A stretch of DNA of 64,000 nt from JAEXOD01 sp964652025 (GCA_964652025.1 CAZYZX010000001.1:248001-312000), one strand, 5' to 3'. Numbered from the stretch's first letter, positions 25,856 to 35,686 are shown. A program made the numbers and translations. Notes: generated by a model not told the origin, from the letters alone.

Positions 25856-27190
25856 ATGAATTTTTTAGATAACTTGGTTCTTCCACAATCAGCAGAACAC
25901 TTAAAATTATTAAATTATTTATTAGGATTAAGCTTAATAGTTCTTGTCCCATATTTTTCCGTTTTGTTGGGATTTACATTTTTATCTTCTTATTACTTTA
26001 AAAATGGATTAAAAGATAAAAATGATGATAATATTAAATTATCTAAATTACTTATTGATACTATTACATTTAATAAAGTAATAGTTTTTGGTTTTGGTGT
26101 TGTTCCGCTGTTATCTGTTGCTCTTATAGCTATTCAAATTTTATATTTAAATAAAATTAATATAGAATTTTATTTCCTAATTTCTATAATAACGTTTTTG
26201 ATTTCTGTAATTTATATCTATGTTTTTAAACATTCATTAAGTTTATTTTTAATTACAGAAAAAATACCAGATAATGAAAGTGAAAGCTTTAATAATTCAG
26301 TTATAAAAGAATACAAAACTAAATCTTTGCTTATAAATAAAAAATATCCTTTGTTGGGTTATGTATTTCTTTTAATATCATTATATTTTTTAAGTTCTGC
26401 AATAAATTTATCAATAAATTACTCTACACCAAATTTTAATCCTAATGTATTTTCTGTTATTTTTTCTTTAGGTAGTTTAGTTACATTTTTATATTTTTTA
26501 GCATTTGCTGCGTTATTAACTTTTTCTTTATTAATGTTATTGCTTAAAAAGAATGAGGATACTTTTTCTAAAGAATTTTTTAATGACTTGTTATCTTTCG
26601 GGTTAAAATTTAACATTGTAGCCGTAGTTATATTTTTGCTATTTACAATAATTAAACTTGTTTTTACTCCATTTGCTGGATTAAGCTATGATTATTTTAT
26701 TTTATTAGTAGTATCAGTTTTTGTGCTATTAATTATAGCTAATCAAATTTACTTAATGTTAAAAGATAAAAATTTATCTTTAATAAATTCATCATTGTTT
26801 TTAACTGTAATTGTTTTAGCATTAGCAGTGGTGCAAAATACAAGTGCATTTAGTGTTTCAACATCCAAAGAGGTTAATAATATTTCAGAAAAATATATTG
26901 TTTACCAAGATGAGTTTAAGCAAAGTTTAGGAATTACTACAGTTGTAATTAATGGGGAAGATATTTATAAGGGTAAGTGCGTAGCTTGCCATGCATTTGA
27001 TAAAAAAATTGTAGGACCACCTTATAACGAAGTTCTTGTTAAATATGAGGGAAAAGTAGATGATTTGGCAAAGTTTATATTAAATCCTGTAAAGGTAAAT
27101 CCAGATTATCCTGCAATGCCAAATCAAGGGGTTAAACCTGCTGAAGCTAAAGCTGTTGCGGAATATATTTTAAGTACCTATAAAAAGTAA
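25856..27190 (+). CDS. Polytopic membrane protein with C-terminal cytochrome c domain
   Basis: A 444-residue protein with an unusual layout. Residues 1-330 hold about eight membrane helices, with a conserved-looking start PQSAEHLKLLNYLLG and few polar residues. The last 90 residues form a class I cytochrome c with CVACH (about residues 376-380), GPPYNEV and a methionine segment YPAMPNQGVKPAEA. It is the last gene of the respiratory operon, 15 bases after ctaB. I do not recognise the membrane domain; the N-terminal histidine and a second one in FKHSLSLFL could bind haem. The context suggests an electron-transfer partner of the oxidase or of a second chain. Confidence 0.7.
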   Translation: MNFLDNLVLPQSAEHLKLLNYLLGLSLIVLVPYFSVLLGFTFLSSYYFKNGLKDKNDDNIKLSKLLIDTITFNKVIVFGFGVVPLLSVALIAIQILYLNKINIEFYFLISIITFLISVIYIYVFKHSLSLFLITEKIPDNESESFNNSVIKEYKTKSLLINKKYPLLGYVFLLISLYFLSSAINLSINYSTPNFNPNVFSVIFSLGSLVTFLYFLAFAALLTFSLLMLLLKKNEDTFSKEFFNDLLSFGLKFNIVAVVIFLLFTIIKLVFTPFAGLSYDYFILLVVSVFVLLIIANQIYLMLKDKNLSLINSSLFLTVIVLALAVVQNTSAFSVSTSKEVNNISEKYIVYQDEFKQSLGITTVVINGEDIYKGKCVACHAFDKKIVGPPYNEVLVKYEGKVDDLAKFILNPVKVNPDYPAMPNQGVKPAEAKAVAEYILSTYKK

Positions 27191-27201
27191 TATTACTGAT
27201 T

Positions 27202-28050
27202 ATGTTGAAAGTGCTTGAAGCTATTGAACTTAGTGCGGAATATTTAAAAAAGAAGGGAATAGATGAAGCAAGGTTAAATGCTGAGTTGTTACTTGCTGAT
27301 ATTTTGGGAATGAAAAGGCTAAATCTATACCTAAATTTTGATAGACCTTTAACTGAAAAAGAAAAAGAATTATATAGAGAGTATTTAGTTAGACGCAGTA
27401 AATACGAGCCCTTACAATATATTTTAGGTTATACCGAATTTTTTGGATTAAAGATTTTTGTTAATAAAGATGTTTTAATCCCACGTCCTGAAACTGAGCT
27501 ACTTGTTGAAACTATAATTAATAATTACAAAAACTTAGGTAATTTAAAAATTTTAGATATTGGTACTGGTAGTGGTGCCATAGCAATAGCATTAGCTAAA
27601 AATTTAAATTGCTTTGTAGATGCGCTTGATATTTCTGATAAAGCATTAGAAACAGCAGATTACAACATTAGATTTAACAATTTATCAAGTAAAATTAATT
27701 TAATTAATTTTAACATATTAAATAATGAGTTTAATTTTAATAAATACGATATAATTGTCTCAAATCCTCCATACGTATCTAAAGAGGAATATTTTACGTT
27801 GCAAAAAGAAATAATTGATTATGAACCTGAAATAGCTGTTACAGATTTTTCTGATGGGTTAGTTTTTTACAATCGAATTACTAAAATTGCAAAAAATGCT
27901 TTAAATGCAAATGGAGCATTATATTTTGAGCTTGGCGAAGGGCTTGAATTAAAGGTAAAAGAAATTATGGAAGAACATGGGTTTAAGTCTATACATTTAA
28001 TAAAAGATTATTCTAATATAATACGAATTATATATGGAGTGATAGATTGA
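27202..28050 (+). CDS. prmC: Peptide chain release factor glutamine methyltransferase
   Basis: A 282-residue cytosolic SAM-dependent enzyme that methylates the glutamine of the GGQ loop of release factors RF1/RF2. The N-terminal helical domain contains RLNAELLLADIL and YEPLQYILGYTEFFG. The methyltransferase domain has IPRPETELLVE, the SAM loop DIGTGSGAIAIALA, and the catalytic NPPYVS (about residues 188-193). The gene follows the respiratory operon by 11 bases and overlaps dtd, so it may be part of the same transcript. Confidence 0.95.
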   Translation: MLKVLEAIELSAEYLKKKGIDEARLNAELLLADILGMKRLNLYLNFDRPLTEKEKELYREYLVRRSKYEPLQYILGYTEFFGLKIFVNKDVLIPRPETELLVETIINNYKNLGNLKILDIGTGSGAIAIALAKNLNCFVDALDISDKALETADYNIRFNNLSSKINLINFNILNNEFNFNKYDIIVSNPPYVSKEEYFTLQKEIIDYEPEIAVTDFSDGLVFYNRITKIAKNALNANGALYFELGEGLELKVKEIMEEHGFKSIHLIKDYSNIIRIIYGVID

Positions 28051-28496
28051 AAGCGTTAGTACAAAGAGTGAGTGAAGCAGGGGTTTATGTAAATGACATA
28101 AATTATAAGGCAGAGATTAATAATGGAATGGTAATTCTATTGGGGATAAAAGAAGACGATAAATTAGAAGATATAGCTTTTGTTGCAGATAAATGTTGCA
28201 ATTTACGAATATTTGACGATGGCAATGGGAAAATGAATTTATCGGTAAAAGATATTGATGGGGAAATATTAATTATATCACAATTTACACTTTATGGTGA
28301 AACAAGAAAAGGGAATAGGCCAAATTTTACTGAAGCTGCTAATCCACAAAAAGCTGAGGAATATTATAATCTATTTGTAGAGCGTGTTAAGCAAAATATT
28401 GCTAAAGAAAAAATTAAAACTGGGATTTTTGGGGCAATGATGTTGGTAAAAATTTTTAACGATGGACCTGTTACCGTTATGGTAGAATCGAAGTGA
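28047..28496 (+). CDS. dtd: D-aminoacyl-tRNA deacylase
   Basis: A 149-residue cytosolic enzyme that hydrolyses D-amino acids and glycine from mischarged tRNA. The two active-site signatures are present: SQFTLYGETRKGNRPNF (about residues 77-93, DTD's SQFTL motif) and the C-terminal GPVT (about residues 140-143, the cross-subunit GP-motif). LVQRVSEAGVYV is the expected start region. It begins with TTG at 28047, overlapping the prmC stop, and its stop overlaps the next start. Confidence 0.95.
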   Translation: MKALVQRVSEAGVYVNDINYKAEINNGMVILLGIKEDDKLEDIAFVADKCCNLRIFDDGNGKMNLSVKDIDGEILIISQFTLYGETRKGNRPNFTEAANPQKAEEYYNLFVERVKQNIAKEKIKTGIFGAMMLVKIFNDGPVTVMVESK

Positions 28497-29407
28497 AAAA
28501 GGTTATTTTTATTTTTTTAGATGGGGTTGGTATTGGCAAAAGAGATAAGGTGTTTAATCCTTTCTTTAAGTATGAATTTAAAACTTTTACAAAAATATTT
28601 GGCTCAATTCCTTCAATAGATAATCCTTTTTTAATTAATAATAATTACTATTTAACATCAATAGATACATGTTTAGGTGTTAAAGATTTACCACAGAGTG
28701 GAACGGGTCAAACATCTATATTTTGTGGAATTAATGCTGCTAAGTATTTGGGTAAACATTTTGGACCTTATCCTCACTCTTCTTTGCATAGTGTAATAAA
28801 AGAAAAAAATTTGTTTTTACATCTCAAAAAAAAAGGATACAAACCATTTTTTGCAAATGCTTATCCAGAAATTTATTTTAAGCACCTAAATAAATATTCT
28901 GATAATTTTGCTGGTATAAGTGTTCCAACATTATGTTGTTTATATTCTGATTCAAGATTAAACACATACGATGATTTATTGCAGGGTAATGCTCTAAGTC
29001 CCGAGATTGATAATCATAGATGGATTGAACATCTAAAGTATGATTTACCAATATTAACACCAGAAAAAGCCGCAGAGAATTTACTTAAACAAGTTGAATT
29101 TTATGATTTTATTTTGTTTGAATATTTTTACACAGATTATTTAGGACATGGAAGATTAAAAGAATCTTTTAATAGACTTTTTAATAGTTTGGATAATTTT
29201 TTACTAACAATATTAAGTAATTTTGATAGAAATTTAACAATAATAATTACCACAGATCACGGAAATTTTGAAGATTTAAGTACAAAATCTCACACTTATA
29301 ATGGTGGATTGTTTATTGTTTCTGGAAATAAATCAGAAAAAGCAATAAAAAAAATTAAAGATATTTCGCAAATTAATAATTATTTACTTGATGAAATATT
29401 TGAATAA
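28493..29407 (+). CDS. Alkaline-phosphatase-superfamily metalloenzyme (phosphoglyceromutase-like)
   Basis: A 304-residue protein with the core metal motifs of the iPGM/alkaline-phosphatase superfamily: FLDGVGIG at the N-terminus, SGTGQTSIFCGINAAKY with the nucleophile region (about residues 66-82), and TTDHGNFEDLSTKSHT at the metal-binding end (about residues 255-270). It is shorter than true cofactor-independent phosphoglycerate mutase (about 510 aa) and lacks its inserted domain, so that function is unlikely. A phosphatase or phosphopentomutase-like hydrolase is possible. The start is GTG at 28493 within the dtd stop. Confidence 0.8.
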   Translation: MKKVIFIFLDGVGIGKRDKVFNPFFKYEFKTFTKIFGSIPSIDNPFLINNNYYLTSIDTCLGVKDLPQSGTGQTSIFCGINAAKYLGKHFGPYPHSSLHSVIKEKNLFLHLKKKGYKPFFANAYPEIYFKHLNKYSDNFAGISVPTLCCLYSDSRLNTYDDLLQGNALSPEIDNHRWIEHLKYDLPILTPEKAAENLLKQVEFYDFILFEYFYTDYLGHGRLKESFNRLFNSLDNFLLTILSNFDRNLTIIITTDHGNFEDLSTKSHTYNGGLFIVSGNKSEKAIKKIKDISQINNYLLDEIFE

Positions 29408-31763
29408 ATTTCCTGTTATTATTATTACCCTTAGTTTTTTATTAGGTTTAATAGTAGCTAATTTTTATAAGTTTAATTTTTTTATATTAATTTTATTCCT
29501 TTTTATCATTTTTTTTATATCTTTAGTGCTATTAAAAAAAGGAAAGAATGATATTACACTTAGTTTAGCTTTAATAATTCCTTTAATATTGGGTATAATT
29601 AGATTTGAAATTAAAGAAAGCAATAAAAACGATAATATTTTTAATAGTAATTATATAAAAAAAGCTACTATTTATGGAAAGATAAAAGATGTAAATTTAT
29701 TAACTGATAATTCATTAAATATTAAAATTATAACTGATTCCATAAAATATCTTAATCGAAAAAATATAAATAGAATTAATTTACTTGTTAAAGTTCGATT
29801 AGACTCTACATTTAATAGATTAAAAGCATATGAATATTTTAAGGTAAACTTTTTAGTTAAATTTAATGGTAAAATATTAAGTCCTCCAGCCCATAGAGTT
29901 TTTGGAGATATCAATTATAAAAAATATCTTAAAACAGAGGATATTTATTATGTAGCATATACAAAATATGATTCCACTTTTATTATTAAAAAAAATTATA
30001 ATTTAACATTTAACTATATAATTACAGAGCTTAGGCATTTTTTAGATGTTAAATTAAGCAAAGTACTTAATTATGAAAGTTATTCTTTATTGCGAGGAAT
30101 AATATTAGGAGATAGAGGTGCAATAGATGAAATAGAAAAAGATAATTATTCTAAATCTGGCGTAGCACATGTGCTTGCAGTATCTGGTTTGCATGTTGGG
30201 TTAATTATATTTTTGTTAAATATATTATTGTTAAGAGTAAATATTGAATTAAGATATTTATTAATTATAATATTTATTTTACTTTATTGTTTAATAACAG
30301 GAAATAGCCCTTCTGTAGTAAGAGCTACAATAATGGGAATAATTTATTTGCTTAGCAAATATTATAATAGAGATTATGCTGCTATTAATTCATTATTTTT
30401 AACTTTGTTAATAATTTTAATTTATAATCCTTTTCAAATTTATAGTATTGGTTTACAATTATCATTTATTAGTGTTTTAACTATAATTATTGTTTCAGAT
30501 AAAGTTAAACAAAGAATAAATGAGCTAAAAGTTAACATCAAGCTAAAAAATTTTTTAACATTATGGATTATAACAATTGCATGTCAAATTACAACTTTAC
30601 CGATATTGTTGTTTTATTTTAATAGATTTTCGATTATTGCTATATTTTCAAATCTAATTGTAATTCCATTAATTTCTTTTATTTTATTCTTGGGGATAAT
30701 TAATTTAGTAACAGCAATATTAAGCTTAAAGATGGGATTAATTATTGCTGTTGTTGTTCAGTTTTTGGTAAAAGTTAATAATACTATAGTAAATTTATTT
30801 GCTAATTTAAAGTTTAGTTATGTTGAGTACTATGGAATAACAATTAAAGAAATAATTGTATTTTACTTTCTAATTTTTCTTTTATTAAATTTTACAAAAA
30901 ATAAGTTAATTAAATATATCACTTTTAGTGTAATATTTTTATTTGGGTACTTTATTTATGTAAACAATGTAAAATATGAAAATGGCAAAATGACGGTAAT
31001 AATAATAGATGTTGGGCAGGGGGATAGTTTTTTAATTATAACAGACAATGGTAAAAGTATTTTAATAGACGCTGGAAACAAAAATATATTTTATGATGCT
31101 GCTAAAAGTGCAATAATTCCTACACTAAAATATTATGGCATAAAGCAAATAGATTATGTATTTATTAGTCATATTGATGCCGACCATTATTTAGGCTTTA
31201 GCACTTTAATTAAAAACTTTAATGTTAAAAAACTATTTAAACCAAAAAAAGATTTATTAGATGAAAAGGAAAAAAAATTTGAAATATTTTTAGCAAAAAA
31301 TAATATTAATTATGAATATCCAAATAATAGCACAATGCAAATTGATAATGTAAAATTGTATATTCTTAATGACGCTAATTTTTCTGCAAAAAATGGAAAT
31401 GAAAAAAGTTTAGTAATAAAATTATGTTATGGTAAATTTTCGTTTCTATTTATGGGTGATGCTAATAAAAAAATGGAAAAGTTTTATACAGAAAGATATG
31501 GGGAATTTTTACAGTCAGAAGTACTTAAAGCTGGTCATCACGGAAGTAATTCATCTAGTGACTCGGTTTTTTTAAGTTTTGTAAAGCCAAAATACTCTGT
31601 AATAAGTTGTGGTGTTTTTAATCCTTATGGGCTTCCTTCAGAAAAAGTAATAAATAGGCTTAATAAAATTAGTAAAGTTTTAAGAACAGATGAACTGGGT
31701 ACAATTATTTTTACTACGGATGGTGAAAAATTAATTATAAAGGACTTAAATAATTCTTTATAA
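29391..31763 (+). CDS. comEC: ComEC/Rec2-type DNA-uptake channel
   Basis: A 790-residue membrane protein with the full three-part ComEC layout. An N-terminal hydrophobic and OB-like region comes first, then the Competence domain with SGVAHVLAVSGLHVGLI (about residues 253-269). A C-terminal metallo-beta-lactamase-like domain follows, with DVGQGDSF, SHIDADHYLG, GDANKKMEKFY and LKAGHHGSNSSSD. In naturally competent bacteria it takes single-stranded DNA through the inner membrane. ATG at 29391 is preferred to the adjacent TTG at 29388; it overlaps the previous gene by 17 bases. No other competence gene is in the window. Confidence 0.92.
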   Translation: MKYLNKFPVIIITLSFLLGLIVANFYKFNFFILILFLFIIFFISLVLLKKGKNDITLSLALIIPLILGIIRFEIKESNKNDNIFNSNYIKKATIYGKIKDVNLLTDNSLNIKIITDSIKYLNRKNINRINLLVKVRLDSTFNRLKAYEYFKVNFLVKFNGKILSPPAHRVFGDINYKKYLKTEDIYYVAYTKYDSTFIIKKNYNLTFNYIITELRHFLDVKLSKVLNYESYSLLRGIILGDRGAIDEIEKDNYSKSGVAHVLAVSGLHVGLIIFLLNILLLRVNIELRYLLIIIFILLYCLITGNSPSVVRATIMGIIYLLSKYYNRDYAAINSLFLTLLIILIYNPFQIYSIGLQLSFISVLTIIIVSDKVKQRINELKVNIKLKNFLTLWIITIACQITTLPILLFYFNRFSIIAIFSNLIVIPLISFILFLGIINLVTAILSLKMGLIIAVVVQFLVKVNNTIVNLFANLKFSYVEYYGITIKEIIVFYFLIFLLLNFTKNKLIKYITFSVIFLFGYFIYVNNVKYENGKMTVIIIDVGQGDSFLIITDNGKSILIDAGNKNIFYDAAKSAIIPTLKYYGIKQIDYVFISHIDADHYLGFSTLIKNFNVKKLFKPKKDLLDEKEKKFEIFLAKNNINYEYPNNSTMQIDNVKLYILNDANFSAKNGNEKSLVIKLCYGKFSFLFMGDANKKMEKFYTERYGEFLQSEVLKAGHHGSNSSSDSVFLSFVKPKYSVISCGVFNPYGLPSEKVINRLNKISKVLRTDELGTIIFTTDGEKLIIKDLNNSL

Positions 31764-31808
31764 GAAATAAAAAAAATGTTAAATTTATATTAAAAATATT
31801 TGATAATT

Positions 31809-32822
31809 ATGTTTGATATACTTAAGAATTTTTCTTTAAAGAACTATAACACTTTTGGGTTAGATGTTAAATGTGATTTTTTTGTAGAAGTAAATTTATT
31901 AGAAGATTTAATAAATGTTGTTGAATATATAAAAAATAATAATCTTAATTATTTGATATTAAGTGGTGGTAGTAATATTCTTTTTACTAAAAACTTTAAT
32001 GGGCTTGTATTTAGATATGTAAAAGAAGGAATAAAAGTAATTAGAGAAGATGAAAGTGAAGTATACTTAGAGGTTGATGCGGGAACTAATTGGGATACAT
32101 TTGTTGAATATTGTGTAAATAATAATTTTTATGGAGCGGAAAATCTTTCTTTAATACCTGGCAATGTTGGTGCAGCACCAATACAAAACATTGGTGCATA
32201 TGGAACTGAATTAAAGGATATATTTTATAGTTTAGATTTTTTTAGCTTTGCGGATTATAAAATTACTTCTTATAATCTTAAAGATTGTAAATTTGGTTAT
32301 AGAACAAGTATCTTTAAAACGGATTTAAAGAACAAGGGAATAATTACCAAAGTAATCTTTAAATTATCCAAAAATGAAAGGTACAATTTATCTTACAAAG
32401 CATTAGAAAACTACTTACAGAATTATGATAAGATAAATTTAACCACAATTAGGAATGCTGTAATAGAAATTAGGGAAAGTAAGCTACCAGATTATAAAGT
32501 ATTAGGTAATGCGGGAAGCTTTTTTAAAAATCCTGAGTTAAATGCAAAAGAATTTAAAGAATTTATATCAAATTTTCCAGAGGCTGTTTATTTTAAGGTT
32601 AATGATAATTCTTACAAAATATCTGCAGGATGGTTAATAGAAAATATTGGATTTAAGGGGAAAAGAATGGGGAATGTAGGGTGCTATGAAAAACAAGCCT
32701 TAATATTAGTAAATTATGGTGGTTCAACAGGGCAAGATATTTTATATTTTAGCGAATTAATTAAAGAAAATATTTATAATAAATTTAATATTAATTTAGA
32801 AACAGAAGTTATTATTAATTAG
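31809..32822 (+). CDS. murB: UDP-N-acetylenolpyruvoylglucosamine reductase
   Basis: A 337-residue FAD enzyme completing UDP-MurNAc synthesis for peptidoglycan. It follows the E. coli-like type I pattern: NYNTFGLDVKCDFF at the start, the FAD-binding LSGGSNILF, NLSLIPGNVGAAPIQNIGAYG, YRTSIFK, the catalytic-serine segment NAGSFFKNP, and AGWLIENIGFKGKRMGNVGC near the end, finishing LETEVIIN. ATG at 31809 is chosen; a TTG three codons upstream is also in frame. It is separated from comEC by 45 bases. Confidence 0.96.
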   Translation: MFDILKNFSLKNYNTFGLDVKCDFFVEVNLLEDLINVVEYIKNNNLNYLILSGGSNILFTKNFNGLVFRYVKEGIKVIREDESEVYLEVDAGTNWDTFVEYCVNNNFYGAENLSLIPGNVGAAPIQNIGAYGTELKDIFYSLDFFSFADYKITSYNLKDCKFGYRTSIFKTDLKNKGIITKVIFKLSKNERYNLSYKALENYLQNYDKINLTTIRNAVIEIRESKLPDYKVLGNAGSFFKNPELNAKEFKEFISNFPEAVYFKVNDNSYKISAGWLIENIGFKGKRMGNVGCYEKQALILVNYGGSTGQDILYFSELIKENIYNKFNINLETEVIIN

Positions 32823-32829
32823 AGGAATT

Positions 32830-34227
32830 ATGGCGCAGAATGAAAACAAAAGTAATGTAATAAGTGATATTTTAAAAGAGTTAATTCAACCTTTTAAGGA
32901 TTTATTACATACATCCCGTGCTTTATTTGGATTAAATCTATCTTATGTATTAGAAGGTTTAACTTACTTTGGAATTTTAAGTCTATTAGCAATGTTTTTT
33001 AATCAAATAGGATTAGATGACATTAAGGCAGGCAATATGGTAGGCATATTAACGGGTGGTATAACGTTAAGTATGCTGTTTTTAGGGGCAACAGTTGATT
33101 GGATAGGTTTAAGGAAATCGTTTTTAATTTCGTTAAGTTTTATGTTTGTAGGAAGGTTATTATTATCGGCTTCTCCAACTTTAGGAAGTAATGGTTTATG
33201 GGGTGGTGCGCATATTATTGCAATGATAGGTATATTAGGAATAATTATTGGTTATGGAATTTATCAACCAGCTGCATATGCTGGAGTTAAACAACTAACA
33301 ACTGAAAAAACCGCTGGCATGGGTTATGCAATGTTATATGCATTAATGAATTTGGGTGGTTTTTTACCAGGTTTAATTAGTCCTCCTATTAGGCATAGTT
33401 TTGGCATAACCGGTGTTTTTTATGTTTATACTGGTTTAACAATTGTTGGAATTTTACTTGTTGCTTTTATAATGTCTAAAAAAGCCATTGAAAGTGCAAG
33501 AGCAGAAGTTTTAGAATACAATAGTTCAAGTGGTGAAAATAATTTAGTAGAAGAATCTGATGATTTAAGCAATTTAACACTTAAAGAAAAAATGAGATTT
33601 TACTTGAGGAATTTTCCATTAAAAGATTTACGCTTTTTATATTTTATTTTTATTTTAATACCAGTGCAAACATTATTTGCACATAACTGGTTAACTATAC
33701 CACAATATACAGAAAGAGCATTTGAGGGTTTTGTAAGTAAAAATTTTGAATTTTTTTCTAATTTAAATCCGATTTTAATTTTTATACTAACTCCAATGGT
33801 AGCTGCTATAACAGCCAAAAAGAATACTTATACAATGATGATAATAGGCACATTTGTTATGGCTTTCCCAACATTTATTTTAGCAATGGGACCCACTTTA
33901 ATTAATTTAATGTTATATTTGGTTATAATGACAATAGGAGAAGCAATGTGGCAGCCAAGATTTTTGCAATGGGTTGCAGAAATTGCACCTAAAAATATGA
34001 CAGGAATTTATATGGGTATTGGTCAATTTCCATGGTTTTTAACTAAAATTCTTACATCCCTTTACTCTGGATGGTTTTTAATAAATTATTGCCCAGATAA
34101 AACACCAATATCAAAATTGAATACAGAAATGATGTGGTTAATTTATGGTTTTATAGCTATAATAAGCCCAATTGGTTTGCTATTAGCACGAAAATGGATG
34201 ATGAAAGGTTTTAAAACAAAAGCATAA
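32830..34227 (+). CDS. MFS transporter, POT/PTR-like
   Basis: A 465-residue inner-membrane transporter with about twelve helices and a hydrophilic central loop (about residues 220-255). The N-terminal part includes YVLEGLTYFGILSLLAMFF, typical of POT/PTR-like carriers, then the cytoplasmic loop VDWIGLRKSFL and IIGYGIYQPAAYAGVKQLT. Later it has GEAMWQPRFLQWVAEIAPKN and GIYMGIGQFPWFLTK. POT proteins usually import di- and tripeptides with protons, but the canonical ExxER motif is not clear here, so the substrate is open. The start ATG follows the murB stop by seven bases. Confidence 0.78.
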   Translation: MAQNENKSNVISDILKELIQPFKDLLHTSRALFGLNLSYVLEGLTYFGILSLLAMFFNQIGLDDIKAGNMVGILTGGITLSMLFLGATVDWIGLRKSFLISLSFMFVGRLLLSASPTLGSNGLWGGAHIIAMIGILGIIIGYGIYQPAAYAGVKQLTTEKTAGMGYAMLYALMNLGGFLPGLISPPIRHSFGITGVFYVYTGLTIVGILLVAFIMSKKAIESARAEVLEYNSSSGENNLVEESDDLSNLTLKEKMRFYLRNFPLKDLRFLYFIFILIPVQTLFAHNWLTIPQYTERAFEGFVSKNFEFFSNLNPILIFILTPMVAAITAKKNTYTMMIIGTFVMAFPTFILAMGPTLINLMLYLVIMTIGEAMWQPRFLQWVAEIAPKNMTGIYMGIGQFPWFLTKILTSLYSGWFLINYCPDKTPISKLNTEMMWLIYGFIAIISPIGLLLARKWMMKGFKTKA

Positions 34228-34341
34228 TAAGTTATAAAATGGAGGGTTTTGATATTTTAAAGTTGCTTATTAAAAAAATGATATTTATTTTAATAATAAA
34301 AATTAATTAAGTAACAATTTATAAAATGAATAGGGAATGAT

Positions 34342-35172
34342 ATGTTTAACTTTAATATTATGTTAATAAGATTTTTTATAAATGAATTAAAAGATCAATA
34401 CCAAATTACCTTTGGGAAATTAGAGCCAGAGTTTGAAAACATTTTAGTTTGGGCTGGAAATAGCATCTTAGAAATTATATCACAAACAGATGCATTATAT
34501 CACAACTTAGAACATACAATGCTTGTAACCTTAGCTGGTCAAGAAATAATACGTGGTAAACAATTAAAAGAAGGGGGAATATCTCCTCAAGAGTGGTTAA
34601 ATTATATTATAGCTTTATTAGCGCATGATGTTGGATATGTAAAGGGAATTTTGCAAGCTGATAAAGTGGGTAAATATTCAACAGGGTTGGAAAATTCGTT
34701 TGTATATTTAGAAAAAGGGAGCACAGATGCTTCATTAACTCCTTATCATGTAGATAGAAGCATTCAATTTATTTACGAAAGATTTGAGAAGATTAAATAT
34801 TTGGACGTGGATATAATAACATCATATATCGAGATGACTCGTTTTCCAATACCAAAAGATGGAAGTCATAAGGAGACAAAAACATTAAAAGGCTTAACAC
34901 GGGCAGCAGATTTAATTGGTCAATTAGGAGATCCGGATTACTTTAAAAAAATTCCAGCTTTATTTTATGAAATGCAGGAAGTAAAAACAACAAGTAATTC
35001 TAATTATATGGCGCCTTATGATTTAAAATCAAGTTATGCTAATTTTTATTGGGAAACAGTTAGCCCTTACATTCAAGATGCATTATGTTATTTAAATATG
35101 ACAGCAGAAGGTAAAATGTGGATAGCTCAGCTACATTCGCATGTTTTTGATGCTGAACATGGGAAAATATAA
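34342..35172 (+). CDS. HD-domain metal-dependent phosphohydrolase
   Basis: A 276-residue protein with an HD fold. The conserved metal ligands appear as YHNLEHTMLVTLAG (about residues 53-66) and the HD doublet in LLAHDVGYVKG (about residues 92-102), with HVDRSIQFIYERF as a third histidine region. It belongs to a group of cyanobacterial and bacterial Npun_R2479-type HD proteins, whose substrate is undefined. It stands alone after the transporter, with its own AGGGAATG-like start region; a weaker ATG at 34357 is also possible. A nucleotide- or cyclic-nucleotide hydrolase is a generic inference. Confidence 0.75.
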   Translation: MFNFNIMLIRFFINELKDQYQITFGKLEPEFENILVWAGNSILEIISQTDALYHNLEHTMLVTLAGQEIIRGKQLKEGGISPQEWLNYIIALLAHDVGYVKGILQADKVGKYSTGLENSFVYLEKGSTDASLTPYHVDRSIQFIYERFEKIKYLDVDIITSYIEMTRFPIPKDGSHKETKTLKGLTRAADLIGQLGDPDYFKKIPALFYEMQEVKTTSNSNYMAPYDLKSSYANFYWETVSPYIQDALCYLNMTAEGKMWIAQLHSHVFDAEHGKI

Positions 35173-35197
35173 AGTAAAATATTTCTAACAATTTAAA

Positions 35198-35518
35198 TTA
35201 TTCCACTACTACCGCAGTACCGTTTGCAGAAACCATTAACATAGTTCCGCCCTGGCCAATAGTTTCGTAGTCTAAATCTATAGAAATAATAGCATTTCCA
35301 CCTAATCTTTTAGCTTCTTCAGACATTTCTTTGATTGCAATCTCTCTTGCTTTTCTTAATTCTTTTTCATAAGAAGCAGATCTACCACCAACTATGTCTC
35401 TAATACCAGCAAAAATATCGCTAAAAATATTAGCACCTAATATTGCTTCGCCAGAAACTATACCCAAATATTTTACTATTTTTTTCCCTTCAATGGTATT
35501 TGTAGTTGTTAAAATCAT
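35198..35518 (-). CDS. YbjQ/UPF0145 family protein
   Basis: A 106-residue protein with all the marks of the UPF0145/YbjQ family (heavy-metal-binding-like, DUF74): ILTTTNTIEGKKI at the start, GIVSGEAILGANIFSDIFAG, IVGGRSASYEKELRKAR, and the end GGNAIISIDLDYETI with MVSANGTAVVV. These small beta proteins form pentamers and have no settled function. It converges on the HD gene with a 25-base gap and has its own promoter region upstream on the right. An AAAGGAACT-like site precedes the ATG on its strand. Confidence 0.92.
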   Translation of the reverse strand: MILTTTNTIEGKKIVKYLGIVSGEAILGANIFSDIFAGIRDIVGGRSASYEKELRKAREIAIKEMSEEAKRLGGNAIISIDLDYETIGQGGTMLMVSANGTAVVVE

Positions 35519-35686
35519 AATTAAAGTTCCTTTTTTTGATTTTACTATTTAATTTAATATAAATTACATAATAATGCAAAAAAATATTTTGATAAGTTAT
35601 AAATTATTTTTAATTTTTGCTATTAGTTAACTTAGATTTTGTATTTAAGTGATGACTTTTTGTACTAATTTAGGACCGACCTTGTT

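Noticed and set aside
25856..27190. Subunit of cytochrome bd as an identity for the membrane cytochrome
   Set aside because: The N-terminal region lacks a recognisable CydA Q-loop and the protein ends in a class I cytochrome c instead.
34240..34311. Possible 23-residue peptide starting MEGFDILKLL in the gap after the MFS gene
   Set aside because: A single short AT-rich frame with no ribosome site and no conservation evidence.
35519..35686. Specific promoters in the divergent gap between the ybjQ-like gene and alr
   Set aside because: The region is AT-rich throughout and no -35/-10 or FCB-type promoter pair stands out above background.
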